From JAXMDT01 sp046348685 (GTDB taxonomy: Bacteria; Pseudomonadota; Alphaproteobacteria; Rickettsiales; UBA998): a stretch of 64,000 bases of DNA. Below are positions 8,442 through 17,316 of the stretch, in pieces. Location of the stretch: the NCBI GenBank assembly GCA_046348685.1, contig JAXMDT010000001.1, positions 124,001-188,000 of the forward strand, read 5' to 3'. The position numbers were made by a program, and so were the translations under genes. Numbering within the stretch: position 1 is the stretch's first letter; each line of letters starts with the position of its first letter. A model generated the notes under the pieces. It was not told the DNA's origin. It worked only from the letters and a program-made list of their open reading frames with translations, and made no database searches.

Positions 8442-10241
8442 ATGAGGAATATGGGCATTTTTAGACGTTTTCTGCTGCTTTCGACCATACTGGCCGCCGG
8501 CCCGGTTGTGGCTATGGGGACACCTGAATCCTCCACAGAAACGCCTCAGACCAAGATTGACGATACCAAGATTTCAACGGGCAATGAGAACCCGGATCTG
8601 GGAAAGGCTGGAAGCTATCTAGCCGCGCGCTATGCCAGCCGCCACCAGGATAACCAGAAAGCATCTTATTTTCTATCGCATACGCTGGAGCATGATCCTT
8701 ATAATACGGGATTGATGGGCAAAGTCATTCGCCAGTATGTGCTTTCCGGCGACATCGACAATGCGGTGAAAGTTGCAGAAAATTCGGCTTCCCTTAATGA
8801 AAAAAACAATCTTTTGCACCTGCTGCTTTTTGTGAATGCAGTGAAAAAAGACGATAACGCGAATGCAAAACTACACCTCGATGCAATCGACGGTTTTGGC
8901 CTGAACGCTATCACTAAACCCTTTTACGAAGCCTGGCTTTCGTATCAGGCAACGCATAACGTCAAGGAAATCAAACCGGCGATCGAGCTTAAAAACAGTT
9001 TCTATGATGCGCTGAAATATTATCAGCAGGCACTTATATACGACCTCTCCGGCGATATGAGAAAAGCCTCGCTCTATTATGAGCTAGCTACGAAAAAACC
9101 GGATCAGGACCCGTACCGCGTCATCGTCGCGGCAGTGGATTTTTATCGCCGCCAGGGAGACCTGGAACGGGCGCGAGGGCTTTACAAATCATATCAGCAG
9201 GAAAGCGATGGCAATTTGATCGCCGATACAGCCGATGCCGATCAACTGATGAAAGAGCTTTCCTCGCACGGCAATAAAAAGCTTGTGAGCAGCCCGTCGG
9301 AAGGCGTTGCAGAAGTGCTGCTCAATATCGCGCATCTGCTGGCGACCGAGCAGGTAACGCCGGAAACGATGGTCTATATTCGTCTGGCTCTTTATCTGCG
9401 TCCTGAATTTCCGGAAGCGGAACTGCTGATGGGCAATATACTGGAAGAACAGGGACAGTACGAACAGGCGATCGCAGCCTATGACCGCATTCCTTCAGGC
9501 ACGCAGATGTTTCGCCGCGGCCAGATACGCAAAGCTTTTTCGCTCGATAGCCTCGGGCGCACCGATGAGGGCCTGAGCCTCCTGGAGTCGATGGCAAATC
9601 AATACAGCAAACCGAGCGACATCTACATGTCGATTGGCGATCTGTTCCGCCGTAAAGAAAACTATGCCGCAGCAACCGATGCCTATACCAGCGCGATCAA
9701 AGCGATCGGCTCGCTTGAGCGCCATCACTGGCCACTGCTGTATGCGCGCGGTATCTGTTACGAGCAGGCAGGGAATTGGCCGAAAGCGGAAGCGGATTTT
9801 AATCAGGCGCTGAAACTCGAACCGGATCAACCGGATGTGTTGAATTATCTGGCTTACAGCTGGCTGGTTCAGGGGAACAAAATCAAGGATGCGCAGAAGA
9901 TGCTGGAGCGCGCCGTCGCCGAGCGTCCGGATGATGCGAATATTATCGATAGCCTGGGCTGGGCGTCCTACTTGCAGGGCAATTACCAGGAAGCGCTTGA
10001 ATATCTGGAGCAAGCCGTGGAATTGATGCCGCACGATCCGACCGTGAACGATCACTACGGAGATGCATTGTGGCAACTGGGCCGGCACACCGAAGCCCGC
10101 TATCAATGGGAGCGCGCGCTCTATTATAAGCCTAAGGCGGAAGCCGACCGGGTCCGCATCGAACAGAAAATGAAAACGGGAGTTGCTTCCTCCTCGTCCG
10201 ATGCCAGGACTGCCAATAAAACGCCAACCAACGCCGAATAG
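8442..10241 (+). CDS. exported TPR-repeat protein
   Basis: 599 residues with an N-terminal signal sequence (MGIFRRFLLLSTILAAGPVVA) and many tetratricopeptide repeats, clearest from about residue 300 onward (AIAAYDRIPSGTQ, AEADFNQALKLEPDQPDVLNYLA, ALEYLEQAVELMPHDPTVNDHYG). Known relatives are periplasmic or outer-membrane-associated TPR scaffold proteins of alphaproteobacteria. It is transcribed with ispE, whose GTG lies 2 nt after this stop. Translation could start at the first ATG or at Met4. Partners are not evident from the sequence. Confidence 0.85.
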   Translation: MRNMGIFRRFLLLSTILAAGPVVAMGTPESSTETPQTKIDDTKISTGNENPDLGKAGSYLAARYASRHQDNQKASYFLSHTLEHDPYNTGLMGKVIRQYVLSGDIDNAVKVAENSASLNEKNNLLHLLLFVNAVKKDDNANAKLHLDAIDGFGLNAITKPFYEAWLSYQATHNVKEIKPAIELKNSFYDALKYYQQALIYDLSGDMRKASLYYELATKKPDQDPYRVIVAAVDFYRRQGDLERARGLYKSYQQESDGNLIADTADADQLMKELSSHGNKKLVSSPSEGVAEVLLNIAHLLATEQVTPETMVYIRLALYLRPEFPEAELLMGNILEEQGQYEQAIAAYDRIPSGTQMFRRGQIRKAFSLDSLGRTDEGLSLLESMANQYSKPSDIYMSIGDLFRRKENYAAATDAYTSAIKAIGSLERHHWPLLYARGICYEQAGNWPKAEADFNQALKLEPDQPDVLNYLAYSWLVQGNKIKDAQKMLERAVAERPDDANIIDSLGWASYLQGNYQEALEYLEQAVELMPHDPTVNDHYGDALWQLGRHTEARYQWERALYYKPKAEADRVRIEQKMKTGVASSSSDARTANKTPTNAE

Positions 10242-10243
10242 CC

Positions 10244-11083
10244 GTGACAGGCAGCGTGCGAAGCCGCGCGAAGCTTAATCTTTCCTTGCACATCACGGGA
10301 CGCCGGGACGATGGTTATCATTTGCTGGAAAGTGTAGTTGCTTTCGCTGACATCGGGGATGTGCTCACGGCGCGCGCAAGTCAGGAGCTGACACTTACCA
10401 TCATTGGCGAACATGCATCTGGCCTTCCATCAGACGAAGATAATCTGGTGTTGCGGGCGGCGCGCGCGCTTGCACCGGATAAAACCGCGCATCTGACGCT
10501 TGAAAAGAATTTACCCATCGCATCCGGAATAGGCGGCGGCTCAGGCGATGCCGCAGCGGCGCTGAAACTTCTTAATAAATTCTGGGGCTTAAATCTTCCA
10601 ATGAAAGTGTTGAATGAGGTGGCGTTACGGTTAGGCGCAGATGTGCCGATGTGCCTTGAAAACACGCCAGCGTTTGTTCAGGGCACAGGTGACATCATTA
10701 CGCCGATTGTTTTGCCGACATGGTATGTTGTCCTGGCAAATCCGGGAGTAGCCATACCCACAAAAAATATTTTTGCTGATTTCGCGGCAAGCCGACAGAG
10801 TTTCGATACTCCCTCCGCATTTTCAGAAATAACGGATTGGCTGTCGTACGTAAAAGCATCGCGCAATACGCTGCAACCCTTCTCCGTTGCCCGCGAGCCG
10901 ATCATAAAGGCTCTGCTTTCCGCCTTTGCAGCGACCGAACAATGCCTGCTTTCCCGTATGTCTGGAAGCGGGGCGACCTGCTTTGGTTTGTATGAAAAGG
11001 AGGAGGCGGCACGGGAGGCCGAACGGTATCTGGCAGCGTCCTTTCCTCAATTCTGGCTTAAAACCGCCACTTTATCTGGTTAA
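10244..11083 (+). CDS. ispE: 4-diphosphocytidyl-2-C-methyl-D-erythritol kinase
   Basis: GHMP kinase of the non-mevalonate isoprenoid pathway; phosphorylates CDP-methylerythritol with ATP. The 279 residues are of normal size. Motifs are KLNLSLHITGRRDDGYH near the N-terminus, the ATP loop PIASGIGGGSGDAAA (91-105), RLGADVPMCL and the C-terminal GHMP motif RMSGSGATCFG. It starts with GTG two bases after the TPR gene, implying translational coupling. Confidence 0.95.
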   Translation: MTGSVRSRAKLNLSLHITGRRDDGYHLLESVVAFADIGDVLTARASQELTLTIIGEHASGLPSDEDNLVLRAARALAPDKTAHLTLEKNLPIASGIGGGSGDAAAALKLLNKFWGLNLPMKVLNEVALRLGADVPMCLENTPAFVQGTGDIITPIVLPTWYVVLANPGVAIPTKNIFADFAASRQSFDTPSAFSEITDWLSYVKASRNTLQPFSVAREPIIKALLSAFAATEQCLLSRMSGSGATCFGLYEKEEAAREAERYLAASFPQFWLKTATLSG

Positions 11084-11214
11084 TTTTAGTTAGTAATTTC
11101 AAGTGTATACTTGCCGCTACAGCCAGGAATTGTCACAAAAGCTTAATCCACGCTTCCTTGGCACCATGGTAAAATCTAAACCATGGAAAACTCTATCCAA
11201 ACGGCTGATTAGGG

Positions 11215-13527
11215 ATGACGGACGAGAAGAAAACTCCCGGTTCCAGCGTCTTCTCATGGGCGATTCCCCGTACGCACTCCAATTTTGCGGCGGCCGATGA
11301 CGTTTCTCCTACATCGTTCCAGTTACCGGAAGTAGAACGCGGCCAATTTGTGCTGGAGGGCGATCTGCATAAGCCGCAGGAAAATATTTCCGCGACATCC
11401 GGCGAGCCGACCAACAAGGAATTTAACCGCGGCAACCTTTCTTTCAGCGCGGATGCCTATTCAAATCCCTGGGAACAGGAGCGCGCGCCTGGCGAGACAC
11501 GCTGGACCGACAGCATCTGGGGACGCATCAGCACGCGTCTTGTTTCACGCGGCGTACTAGCGGCGGCCGGTATGACGGCCGGTAACATCCTGGTGCGTTC
11601 GTACAACCCGCATCAACCGTATGAATCGATGCATGTTGCACATAAGGTCGCCAATCGGACGATTCAAGCGTTCGACATGACGCTCGGTAAAGCAATTAAA
11701 ACAGTTTTTGGGCCTGAAGCCGTTCGTTTTCGCGCCAAGCGAGATTACTACACGTCGGAACAACTCGATTATATTTACAGCAAGCTGAACCCGTCCCATG
11801 TCAGGCAATTCGCAAAACCTGCCGAAGAACTATTCGATAAGAAGTTTTTAAAAGTCTTGGAGAGAGATGTTGAGAAGAAGCCCTGGAAGGTCTGGGAGAT
11901 CAACGGGCTTTCTTTCGGCAACGAAGTATGGAACCTCACTGTGCCTTTCGCCAGTGCAAGTTTCGCCGATGCACTAGGTCGCTCGGCGCTTGCAGAACTA
12001 GATCCGAATTATAAAAAAGATTATATCGAAGACGGCCATGTAAAGTTCGGCAAACTTGCCAGCCATATCGGTAAAAAAATATCGACCGCTTTTTTCTATA
12101 ACCAGATGGAAGATTGGTTTGCCGCGCCGTTCTATGTCTATCAAATGAAAGCGCAGCGCCGGTTCTTAGGCAGCGCATTTCCAGGCGCCAAACAGCATTT
12201 TGACCAAGGAAATGCCGCGGGTCACATACTCGATCTGAACACGGGAACGCTTTCAACCCACGGAATGCTGGCCGGCGCCATCGACCTGCAAGCCAGGTTT
12301 ATGGGCTATAACTTCTATACGCTCTTATTCCGCGACATCGTTAGTCATGGCAAGAATAAATATGAAGAATGGAAGGAAAAAGGTTTTCATCCCAGCCTGC
12401 CGGACGATCCGCTATCGGCAGGGGCGAATGCCGTCAGCGAAACGGGAAAATATCTCGCTAAAAGCTTAATCAAGTCGCAGCTTTACATGCTGCCCGCAGT
12501 GCCGTTTTTCTGGGTGTTCCGCGTGCCTCAGGCGCTGAGCGGATCGGTAATTCTTACGAAAAAAGAAAATGGCCCCGTCGCCATGCGCGCCTATCAGCCG
12601 TTTGATAAAGGAACAACCGAATTTCCAAAACCTTATACTGATAGTTTGCCGCAATCAAAACCGTATCCATTATTCAGCCCTGATATTGCGACCAGCACAA
12701 CCATTAGCCGCTACGCTTCAGATTACCTTGCTACAGCGTCAGATCCAAAAAATCTCGAACAAATTACAAATTTAGGTGGAAAAGGCTACCGTCCGCTTTT
12801 CGTGTGGGGAGAACAATTAAACCGCGGGCAAGTTGAAAACTGGATTAAACCTGCCAGTGAAGGCGCAATCTTCGATCCCTATGCACACGGTCGGAATGCG
12901 GTTGAAAGAGCATGGTGCAAAATCGGTTCGGTGAACGCCTCCCTATCAAAATCACTGCATACAAATGTCGGTTATAAAATTTTTGGTGAGTTGGGCAATA
13001 AGGATGGCGCAAAGATATACGATCGGGATCGCGCGCGTTTCCTGCCTAAAACGATTCGCCCAAGCCTGCCGACGCGAGATTTCGTCAACAATGCCATTGC
13101 CTATACACCTTATATGATTGCTAAAGACGAATCCTCACGTTGGATGGACAATGAAGTCATGGATGCATCCATTTATCGCACGCTGGATGGTATTACCGGA
13201 CTGAACTGGAAAAGTTTCTCGGAAGGCTCGCGCGATATCTGGCATTCCGTTTTCCACCAACCGGTATCGGAAGAAACGTACAAGCAGTCGCTGCAACAGC
13301 GTGGCCTGATCAATTCCCGTCAGGATATAGGCAGAAAAGACAAAGCGGAGCAGGATGCCCTGCGCCAACGCGCCGAGGAACATACCGCTTCCCATGCGCA
13401 TGATGCGGACAAACCTTCAACCGTCATTAAAACCAAAGAACAGGAAAAAGAGGGCTGGGCGCCTTACGAAGTGGCGCGTAGCAGCATGACCGACAAAACG
13501 ATTCCGCCGGGTGCAACCATTCACTAA
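11215..13527 (+). CDS. large protein of unknown function, 770 aa
   Basis: I do not recognise this protein. It has no signal peptide. A hydrophobic stretch near residues 110-130 (SRGVLAAAGMTAGNILV) and others near 380 and 420-440 (YMLPAVPFFWVFRVPQALSGS) hint at membrane contact. The middle is rich in aromatic residues (Tyr, Phe, Trp), and the last ~80 residues are Lys/Glu/Asp-rich and probably disordered. Codon use is like its neighbours, so recent transfer is not indicated. The long open frame and regular composition make a real gene very likely. Confidence 0.7.
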   Translation: MTDEKKTPGSSVFSWAIPRTHSNFAAADDVSPTSFQLPEVERGQFVLEGDLHKPQENISATSGEPTNKEFNRGNLSFSADAYSNPWEQERAPGETRWTDSIWGRISTRLVSRGVLAAAGMTAGNILVRSYNPHQPYESMHVAHKVANRTIQAFDMTLGKAIKTVFGPEAVRFRAKRDYYTSEQLDYIYSKLNPSHVRQFAKPAEELFDKKFLKVLERDVEKKPWKVWEINGLSFGNEVWNLTVPFASASFADALGRSALAELDPNYKKDYIEDGHVKFGKLASHIGKKISTAFFYNQMEDWFAAPFYVYQMKAQRRFLGSAFPGAKQHFDQGNAAGHILDLNTGTLSTHGMLAGAIDLQARFMGYNFYTLLFRDIVSHGKNKYEEWKEKGFHPSLPDDPLSAGANAVSETGKYLAKSLIKSQLYMLPAVPFFWVFRVPQALSGSVILTKKENGPVAMRAYQPFDKGTTEFPKPYTDSLPQSKPYPLFSPDIATSTTISRYASDYLATASDPKNLEQITNLGGKGYRPLFVWGEQLNRGQVENWIKPASEGAIFDPYAHGRNAVERAWCKIGSVNASLSKSLHTNVGYKIFGELGNKDGAKIYDRDRARFLPKTIRPSLPTRDFVNNAIAYTPYMIAKDESSRWMDNEVMDASIYRTLDGITGLNWKSFSEGSRDIWHSVFHQPVSEETYKQSLQQRGLINSRQDIGRKDKAEQDALRQRAEEHTASHAHDADKPSTVIKTKEQEKEGWAPYEVARSSMTDKTIPPGATIH

Positions 13528-13646
13528 CCGCATGGGACTGCAGGGATGCAGTCATTCTAACAAAATGATTCGTTATCAGGCAGCAATATGCGCAAATCTT
13601 GCAAATTCCAAAGGACCTGCGTACGCTTTTTAAAAATGGGGGAACT

Positions 13647-14291
13647 ATGAAATATCTGGCTCTTTTCGTTGGAATGACACTGGCTGCTCCGGCAGTGCTG
13701 GCTGCACCCGCTACCGTTATGCCAATGTCCTGTAAGAAAACGCCCATTGTCGCCACAACAAAATATCCCGGCGAAGATAACATCCTGCCTTTCAATAACC
13801 TGGCAAAGCCACGTGGCAAATCCGAAGCGGCGGAAGGGCAACTGGTATTTTTCTCTGGCCGTGTCGTCGATGTTCAGTGTGTACCTGTTTCCGGCGCCAT
13901 TGTGGAACTATGGCAGGCCAATCCCTTCGGCAAGGAAGTCTATCCCAAGCAGCCGGCTATGTTTGGACCTGGTCCGGTATTTGCCGGAGCAGGCCGCACC
14001 TATACCAATAATCAGGGCAAATTTACCTTTGTCACCCTGTTTCCGGGCGGCGTCGGGAAAAACGGTGCGCCGCGCTTCAATATCCGCATCACGCATCCAA
14101 ACCTGAAGCCTGCCAGCACCGCGCTTTTCTTCGAAGAAGACCGGCGTAACGAAGACGACCCGGCCTTCAAGCGCATCAAGCCTCTGGAGCAGGCAGAAGC
14201 GTTGATCAAGATCGACGGTGAACAGAACGCTATGTTGATGGTAAGCAAGGATCTCGTGCTGGAATCCAATGATGCCCGCAAAGGGTTTTAA
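13647..14291 (+). CDS. secreted intradiol-dioxygenase-like protein
   Basis: 214 residues starting at ATG 13647 behind GGGGGA. A signal peptide (MKYLALFVGMTLAAPAVLA) is followed by a beta-rich domain resembling the protocatechuate 3,4-dioxygenase fold: GRVVDVQCVPVSGAIVELW, RTYTNNQGKFTF and FPGG are equivalent to the GRVxDxxGxPVxGAxVExW, RTDxxGxYxF and PG motifs. The iron ligands expected after PG (Tyr) and in the RPxHIHF motif are not evident: the segment reads PRFNIRITHP. It may therefore bind metal differently or be a non-catalytic secreted domain. Confidence 0.75.
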   Translation: MKYLALFVGMTLAAPAVLAAPATVMPMSCKKTPIVATTKYPGEDNILPFNNLAKPRGKSEAAEGQLVFFSGRVVDVQCVPVSGAIVELWQANPFGKEVYPKQPAMFGPGPVFAGAGRTYTNNQGKFTFVTLFPGGVGKNGAPRFNIRITHPNLKPASTALFFEEDRRNEDDPAFKRIKPLEQAEALIKIDGEQNAMLMVSKDLVLESNDARKGF

Positions 14292-14320
14292 ATTTATTGC
14301 GCAGCGGTTATATGTAACGG

Positions 14321-15199
14321 ATGTCCGCTCTCGTCTCATCCACATGGCTTGAAGGAAATCTCGGTAAGGTGGCGCTTTTCGATGCGTCGTGGCACATGCC
14401 GGCCGAGGGGAGGGACGCACGCGCAGAATTCAAGAAAGAGCATATTCCGGGCGCGCAGTTTTTCGATATCGATGCCCTGTCTGACCCGCAAAGCCCTTAT
14501 CCACATATGCTGCCGAGCGAAGCGGCATTTGTTTACGCAATGCATGATTTTGGCGTGGGGAATGATGACCCTGTCGTGATCTACGATACGAAAGGCATCT
14601 TTAGCGCGCCGCGTGTCTGGTGGATGTTTCGTGTGTTTGGACATGAGAAGGTGAACGTACTGGATGGCGGTTTGCCGACGTGGAAAGCGGAGGGCAAAGC
14701 GATTGCTCCCTCTCCCGCCTGCGGGGAAGGATTAGGGAGGGTGAATGCAGCATCTATCAATTCCCCCCTCCTGACCTCCCCCCGCAAGCAGGGGGAGGAA
14801 AAGTATCATGCGATACTTCAGCCGCGCTTGCTGCGCACGTTCGACCAAATGCAGGAAAATGTGAAGAGCCAGAGAGAGCAGGTGATCGACGCGCGGTCAT
14901 CAGCGCGATTTAGAGGCGAGGCGGCAGAGCCAAGGCCGGGACTGCGCAGCGGGCATATCCCGGGAAGCCTCAATGTACCGTTCAGCGAGTTGCTGATGCC
15001 CCCGTACCAGACCATGCGATCTGTGCCGGAATTAGCAGCTGTTTTTACGCAGGCAGGCGTAAAGGAAGATGCGCCGCTGGTTACATCCTGCGGCTCGGGT
15101 GTAACGGCATGCATCCTCGCACTGGCGCTCTACGAAATCGGAAAGAAAGACGTCGCTATTTATGACGGTTCCTGGGCCGAATGGGGCGCTAGAACTTAG
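14321..15199 (+). CDS. sseA: 3-mercaptopyruvate sulfurtransferase (two rhodanese domains)
   Basis: Transfers sulfur from 3-mercaptopyruvate to an acceptor. The 292 residues form two rhodanese domains. The N-terminal one contains HIPGAQFFDIDALSD and YDTKGIFSAPRVWWMF; the C-terminal one has the active-site loop SCGSGVTAC (Cys about 262), the CGSGVT type typical of mercaptopyruvate sulfurtransferase rather than thiosulfate sulfurtransferase. Between the domains lies an in-frame insertion (PSPACGEGLGR to SPRKQGEE) encoded by a palindromic repeat, listed separately. The stop overlaps the stop of the convergent gene by 4 nt. Confidence 0.93.
   Translation: MSALVSSTWLEGNLGKVALFDASWHMPAEGRDARAEFKKEHIPGAQFFDIDALSDPQSPYPHMLPSEAAFVYAMHDFGVGNDDPVVIYDTKGIFSAPRVWWMFRVFGHEKVNVLDGGLPTWKAEGKAIAPSPACGEGLGRVNAASINSPLLTSPRKQGEEKYHAILQPRLLRTFDQMQENVKSQREQVIDARSSARFRGEAAEPRPGLRSGHIPGSLNVPFSELLMPPYQTMRSVPELAAVFTQAGVKEDAPLVTSCGSGVTACILALALYEIGKKDVAIYDGSWAEWGART
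14706..14799. repeat. palindromic repeat element inserted in frame within sseA
   Basis: Two GC-rich palindromes lie back to back: CTCCCTCTCCCGCCTGCGGG plus its partner ending GGGAGG (about 14706-14740), and CCTCCTGACCTCCCCCCGCA with its partner CAGGGGGAGG (about 14767-14798). Such CCCTCTCCCGC..GCGGG repeats are normally intergenic. Here the element is translated without a stop as PSPACGEGLGR ... SPRKQGEE, a loop between the two rhodanese domains. This resembles the Rickettsia palindromic elements known to insert in coding genes. Confidence 0.75.
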
Positions 15200-15687
15200 C
15201 GAAGTTTTTGTGCCGCTTCGAGTTGTTTGCCAATTTTCTTAAGGCTATCTTTAATTTGCTCCACAGGAAGATCGGCGGTGACATTGTGTAGTGTCATCAT
15301 TTGTGTGCCTTCTTGATCTTCCAAAGTGACTTTCGTTGCTGTGTCTTTGCCTAAAACATGGCGAATACCAAGATTCAAGGCACGCACAGTCTTTTTCATC
15401 TCTTCAGGATCTCTCGGAAATAGAGCGCCAAAATTTGAAACGGGAAACGTCTCAGCATTTTTTTCCGTGATGCAGTATAAAAGTTTTGTTGCGCGCTCAA
15501 TCGTCTTAGGAGTGAGCTCATAATAATTATCGATCAATAGAACGATGCCATCACGGCCTTCCATCTTTCTAACTTTTTCAACAAAATGATCGTGACGCTT
15601 CTGTAGGCCAGCGTAGTAATAAATTTCACCAACCGGAAAATCATCATATTTTGGATTATGGTCTGGATGGAATTCGGACTGCGACAT
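15196..15687 (-). CDS. hypothetical protein, 163 aa
   Basis: Not recognised. A soluble, charged protein with an Asp/His/Tyr-rich N-terminus (SEFHPDHNPKYDD) and a helical C-terminus (VEQIKDSLKKIGKQLEAAQK). No signal peptide or membrane segment. It converges on sseA with a 4-nt overlap of the stops. A solitary, rather AT-rich gene, probably lineage-specific. Confidence 0.6.
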   Translation of the reverse strand: MSQSEFHPDHNPKYDDFPVGEIYYYAGLQKRHDHFVEKVRKMEGRDGIVLLIDNYYELTPKTIERATKLLYCITEKNAETFPVSNFGALFPRDPEEMKKTVRALNLGIRHVLGKDTATKVTLEDQEGTQMMTLHNVTADLPVEQIKDSLKKIGKQLEAAQKLR

Positions 15688-15760
15688 GTGTTTCTCCCCT
15701 AGTGCAATTTAGAGAACGTACAAAACCACAGAGATTCTGTGTGTTAAGCTTTTGTTAAGC

Positions 15761-17154
15761 TTAATCGCTGGGCCCAATCATGGTTTCGGGCTTAACCCAT
15801 TGTTTGAATTGATCTTCCGTCAATAATCCCAGACTTAACGCCGCTTCCTTCGCGGGGTGGTATGCTCCTTATGTGCCTTCTTAGCGATTTTGGCGGCATT
15901 GTCATAGCCGATATGCGGATTAAGGGCGGTGACCAGCATCAGCGATTCGTTCATCAGCTTGGTGATGCGTTCCTGATTCGCCTCGATGCCGACGACGCAA
16001 TTATCGGTGAAGCTGACAGAAGCGTCTGCAATCAGCTTGATGGATTGCAGGACGTTGTAAGCGATTACCGGCTTGAACACGTTGAGTTCAAATGGCCATA
16101 TTTCCGGCAACCGCCGATGCTGACAGCGACGTTGGCTTCGCCCATGACCTGCGCGCAGACCATCGTCATCGCTTCGATTGGGTCGGGTTCACTTTACCCG
16201 GCATGATGGAAGGAGCCGCCTGTTTTCCGGCAGCGAAAGTTCACCGAAGCCGCAACGCGGGCCGGAACTGAGCCAGGCGAATGTCGTTGGCGATTTTCAT
16301 CAGCGACACAGCAGCAATATTGAGCGCGCCGGAAAGCTCCACCATCGCATCGTGTGTGGCCAGCGCTTCAAATTTATTGGGGGCGGTGATGAAAGGCAGC
16401 TCTTCTGCGGATCGCCGCGACTTTCCTTGGCAAACGCCGGGCGTGCCTTTCTTCGCATTCAGGCCGGTGCCGACCGCCGTGCCGCCCTGCGCCAGCATAT
16501 AAATACGCGGCAGGCACTACGCGTTCGATACCGTAGGCGATCTGCGTCGCATAGCCTGGAAATTCGCCGGAGGGTGAGGGGAGGGCATCCATCAAATGCG
16601 CGCTGGCCGATCTTGACGATGGAGGCAAATTGCTTCGCTTAGTATCCAGCGCCTTGTGCAGATGTTCAAGACGTCGGAATCAGTGATTTATCGTCTACGC
16701 CCGCGGCAATATGCATCGCGGTGGGGTAGGAGTCATTGCTGGACTGGCCCATGTTGACGTGATCGTTCCCGGGTGGACAGGCTTTTTGCTGCCCATCGTA
16801 CCGCCCAGCATTTCAATGGCGCGATTAGAGATCACTTCGTTGGCGTTCATACGTCTGCGTGCCTGAGCCGGTCTGCCAGACGACCAGTGGGAATGATCGT
16901 CGAGCTTGCCCTGCATGACTTCCGTCGCCGCTTTTACAATGGCATCGCCAAGATTCTTGTCGGAGAACGCCAAGCTGCATGTTGACCATGGCAGCCGAGC
17001 GCTTCAGCGTGCCAAGCGCATGAATGAGCGGCTTTGGCATGGTTTCACCACCAATCTTGAAATTCATCAGCGAACGGGCGGTCTGCGCGCCATAGTATTT
17101 GTCAGTCGGAACGGGAATTTCGCCAAAGCTGTCAGTCTCGATGCGGGTGGTCAT
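15761..17154 (-). pseudogene. fumC: fumarate hydratase class II, multiply frameshifted
   Basis: The whole class II fumarase can be read from MTTRIETDSFGEIPVPTDKY (start 17154) to EAALSLGLLTEDQFKQW and KPETMIGPSD (stop 15761), but only by changing frame about ten times. Recognisable pieces in order are GAQTARSLMNFKIG, FPLVVWQTGSGTQ, NANEVISNRAIEMLGG, NMGQSSNDSYPTAMH, GGTAVGTGLN, ITAPNKFEALATHDAMVELS, MPGKVNPTQ and LMLVTALNPHIGYD. The amino-acid sequence between shifts is well conserved, so either the gene broke very recently or this stretch contains base-calling indels. If intact it would be a normal ~463-residue TCA-cycle fumarase. Confidence 0.85.
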
Positions 17155-17316
17155 ATATGTAGTCTCCTTACGACACGCCCTAACGCAGCGTGAGGTGAAG
17201 ATCAAGCGCATATTTTTTAGTTTAAAGACCGGCAAAGCATGATTTTGCTGCTTTGCAGCATGCAATGAGCTTGGCAGCAGGATTTTTATTGCACTATAGT
17301 GCTGCTACCTTTGCTT

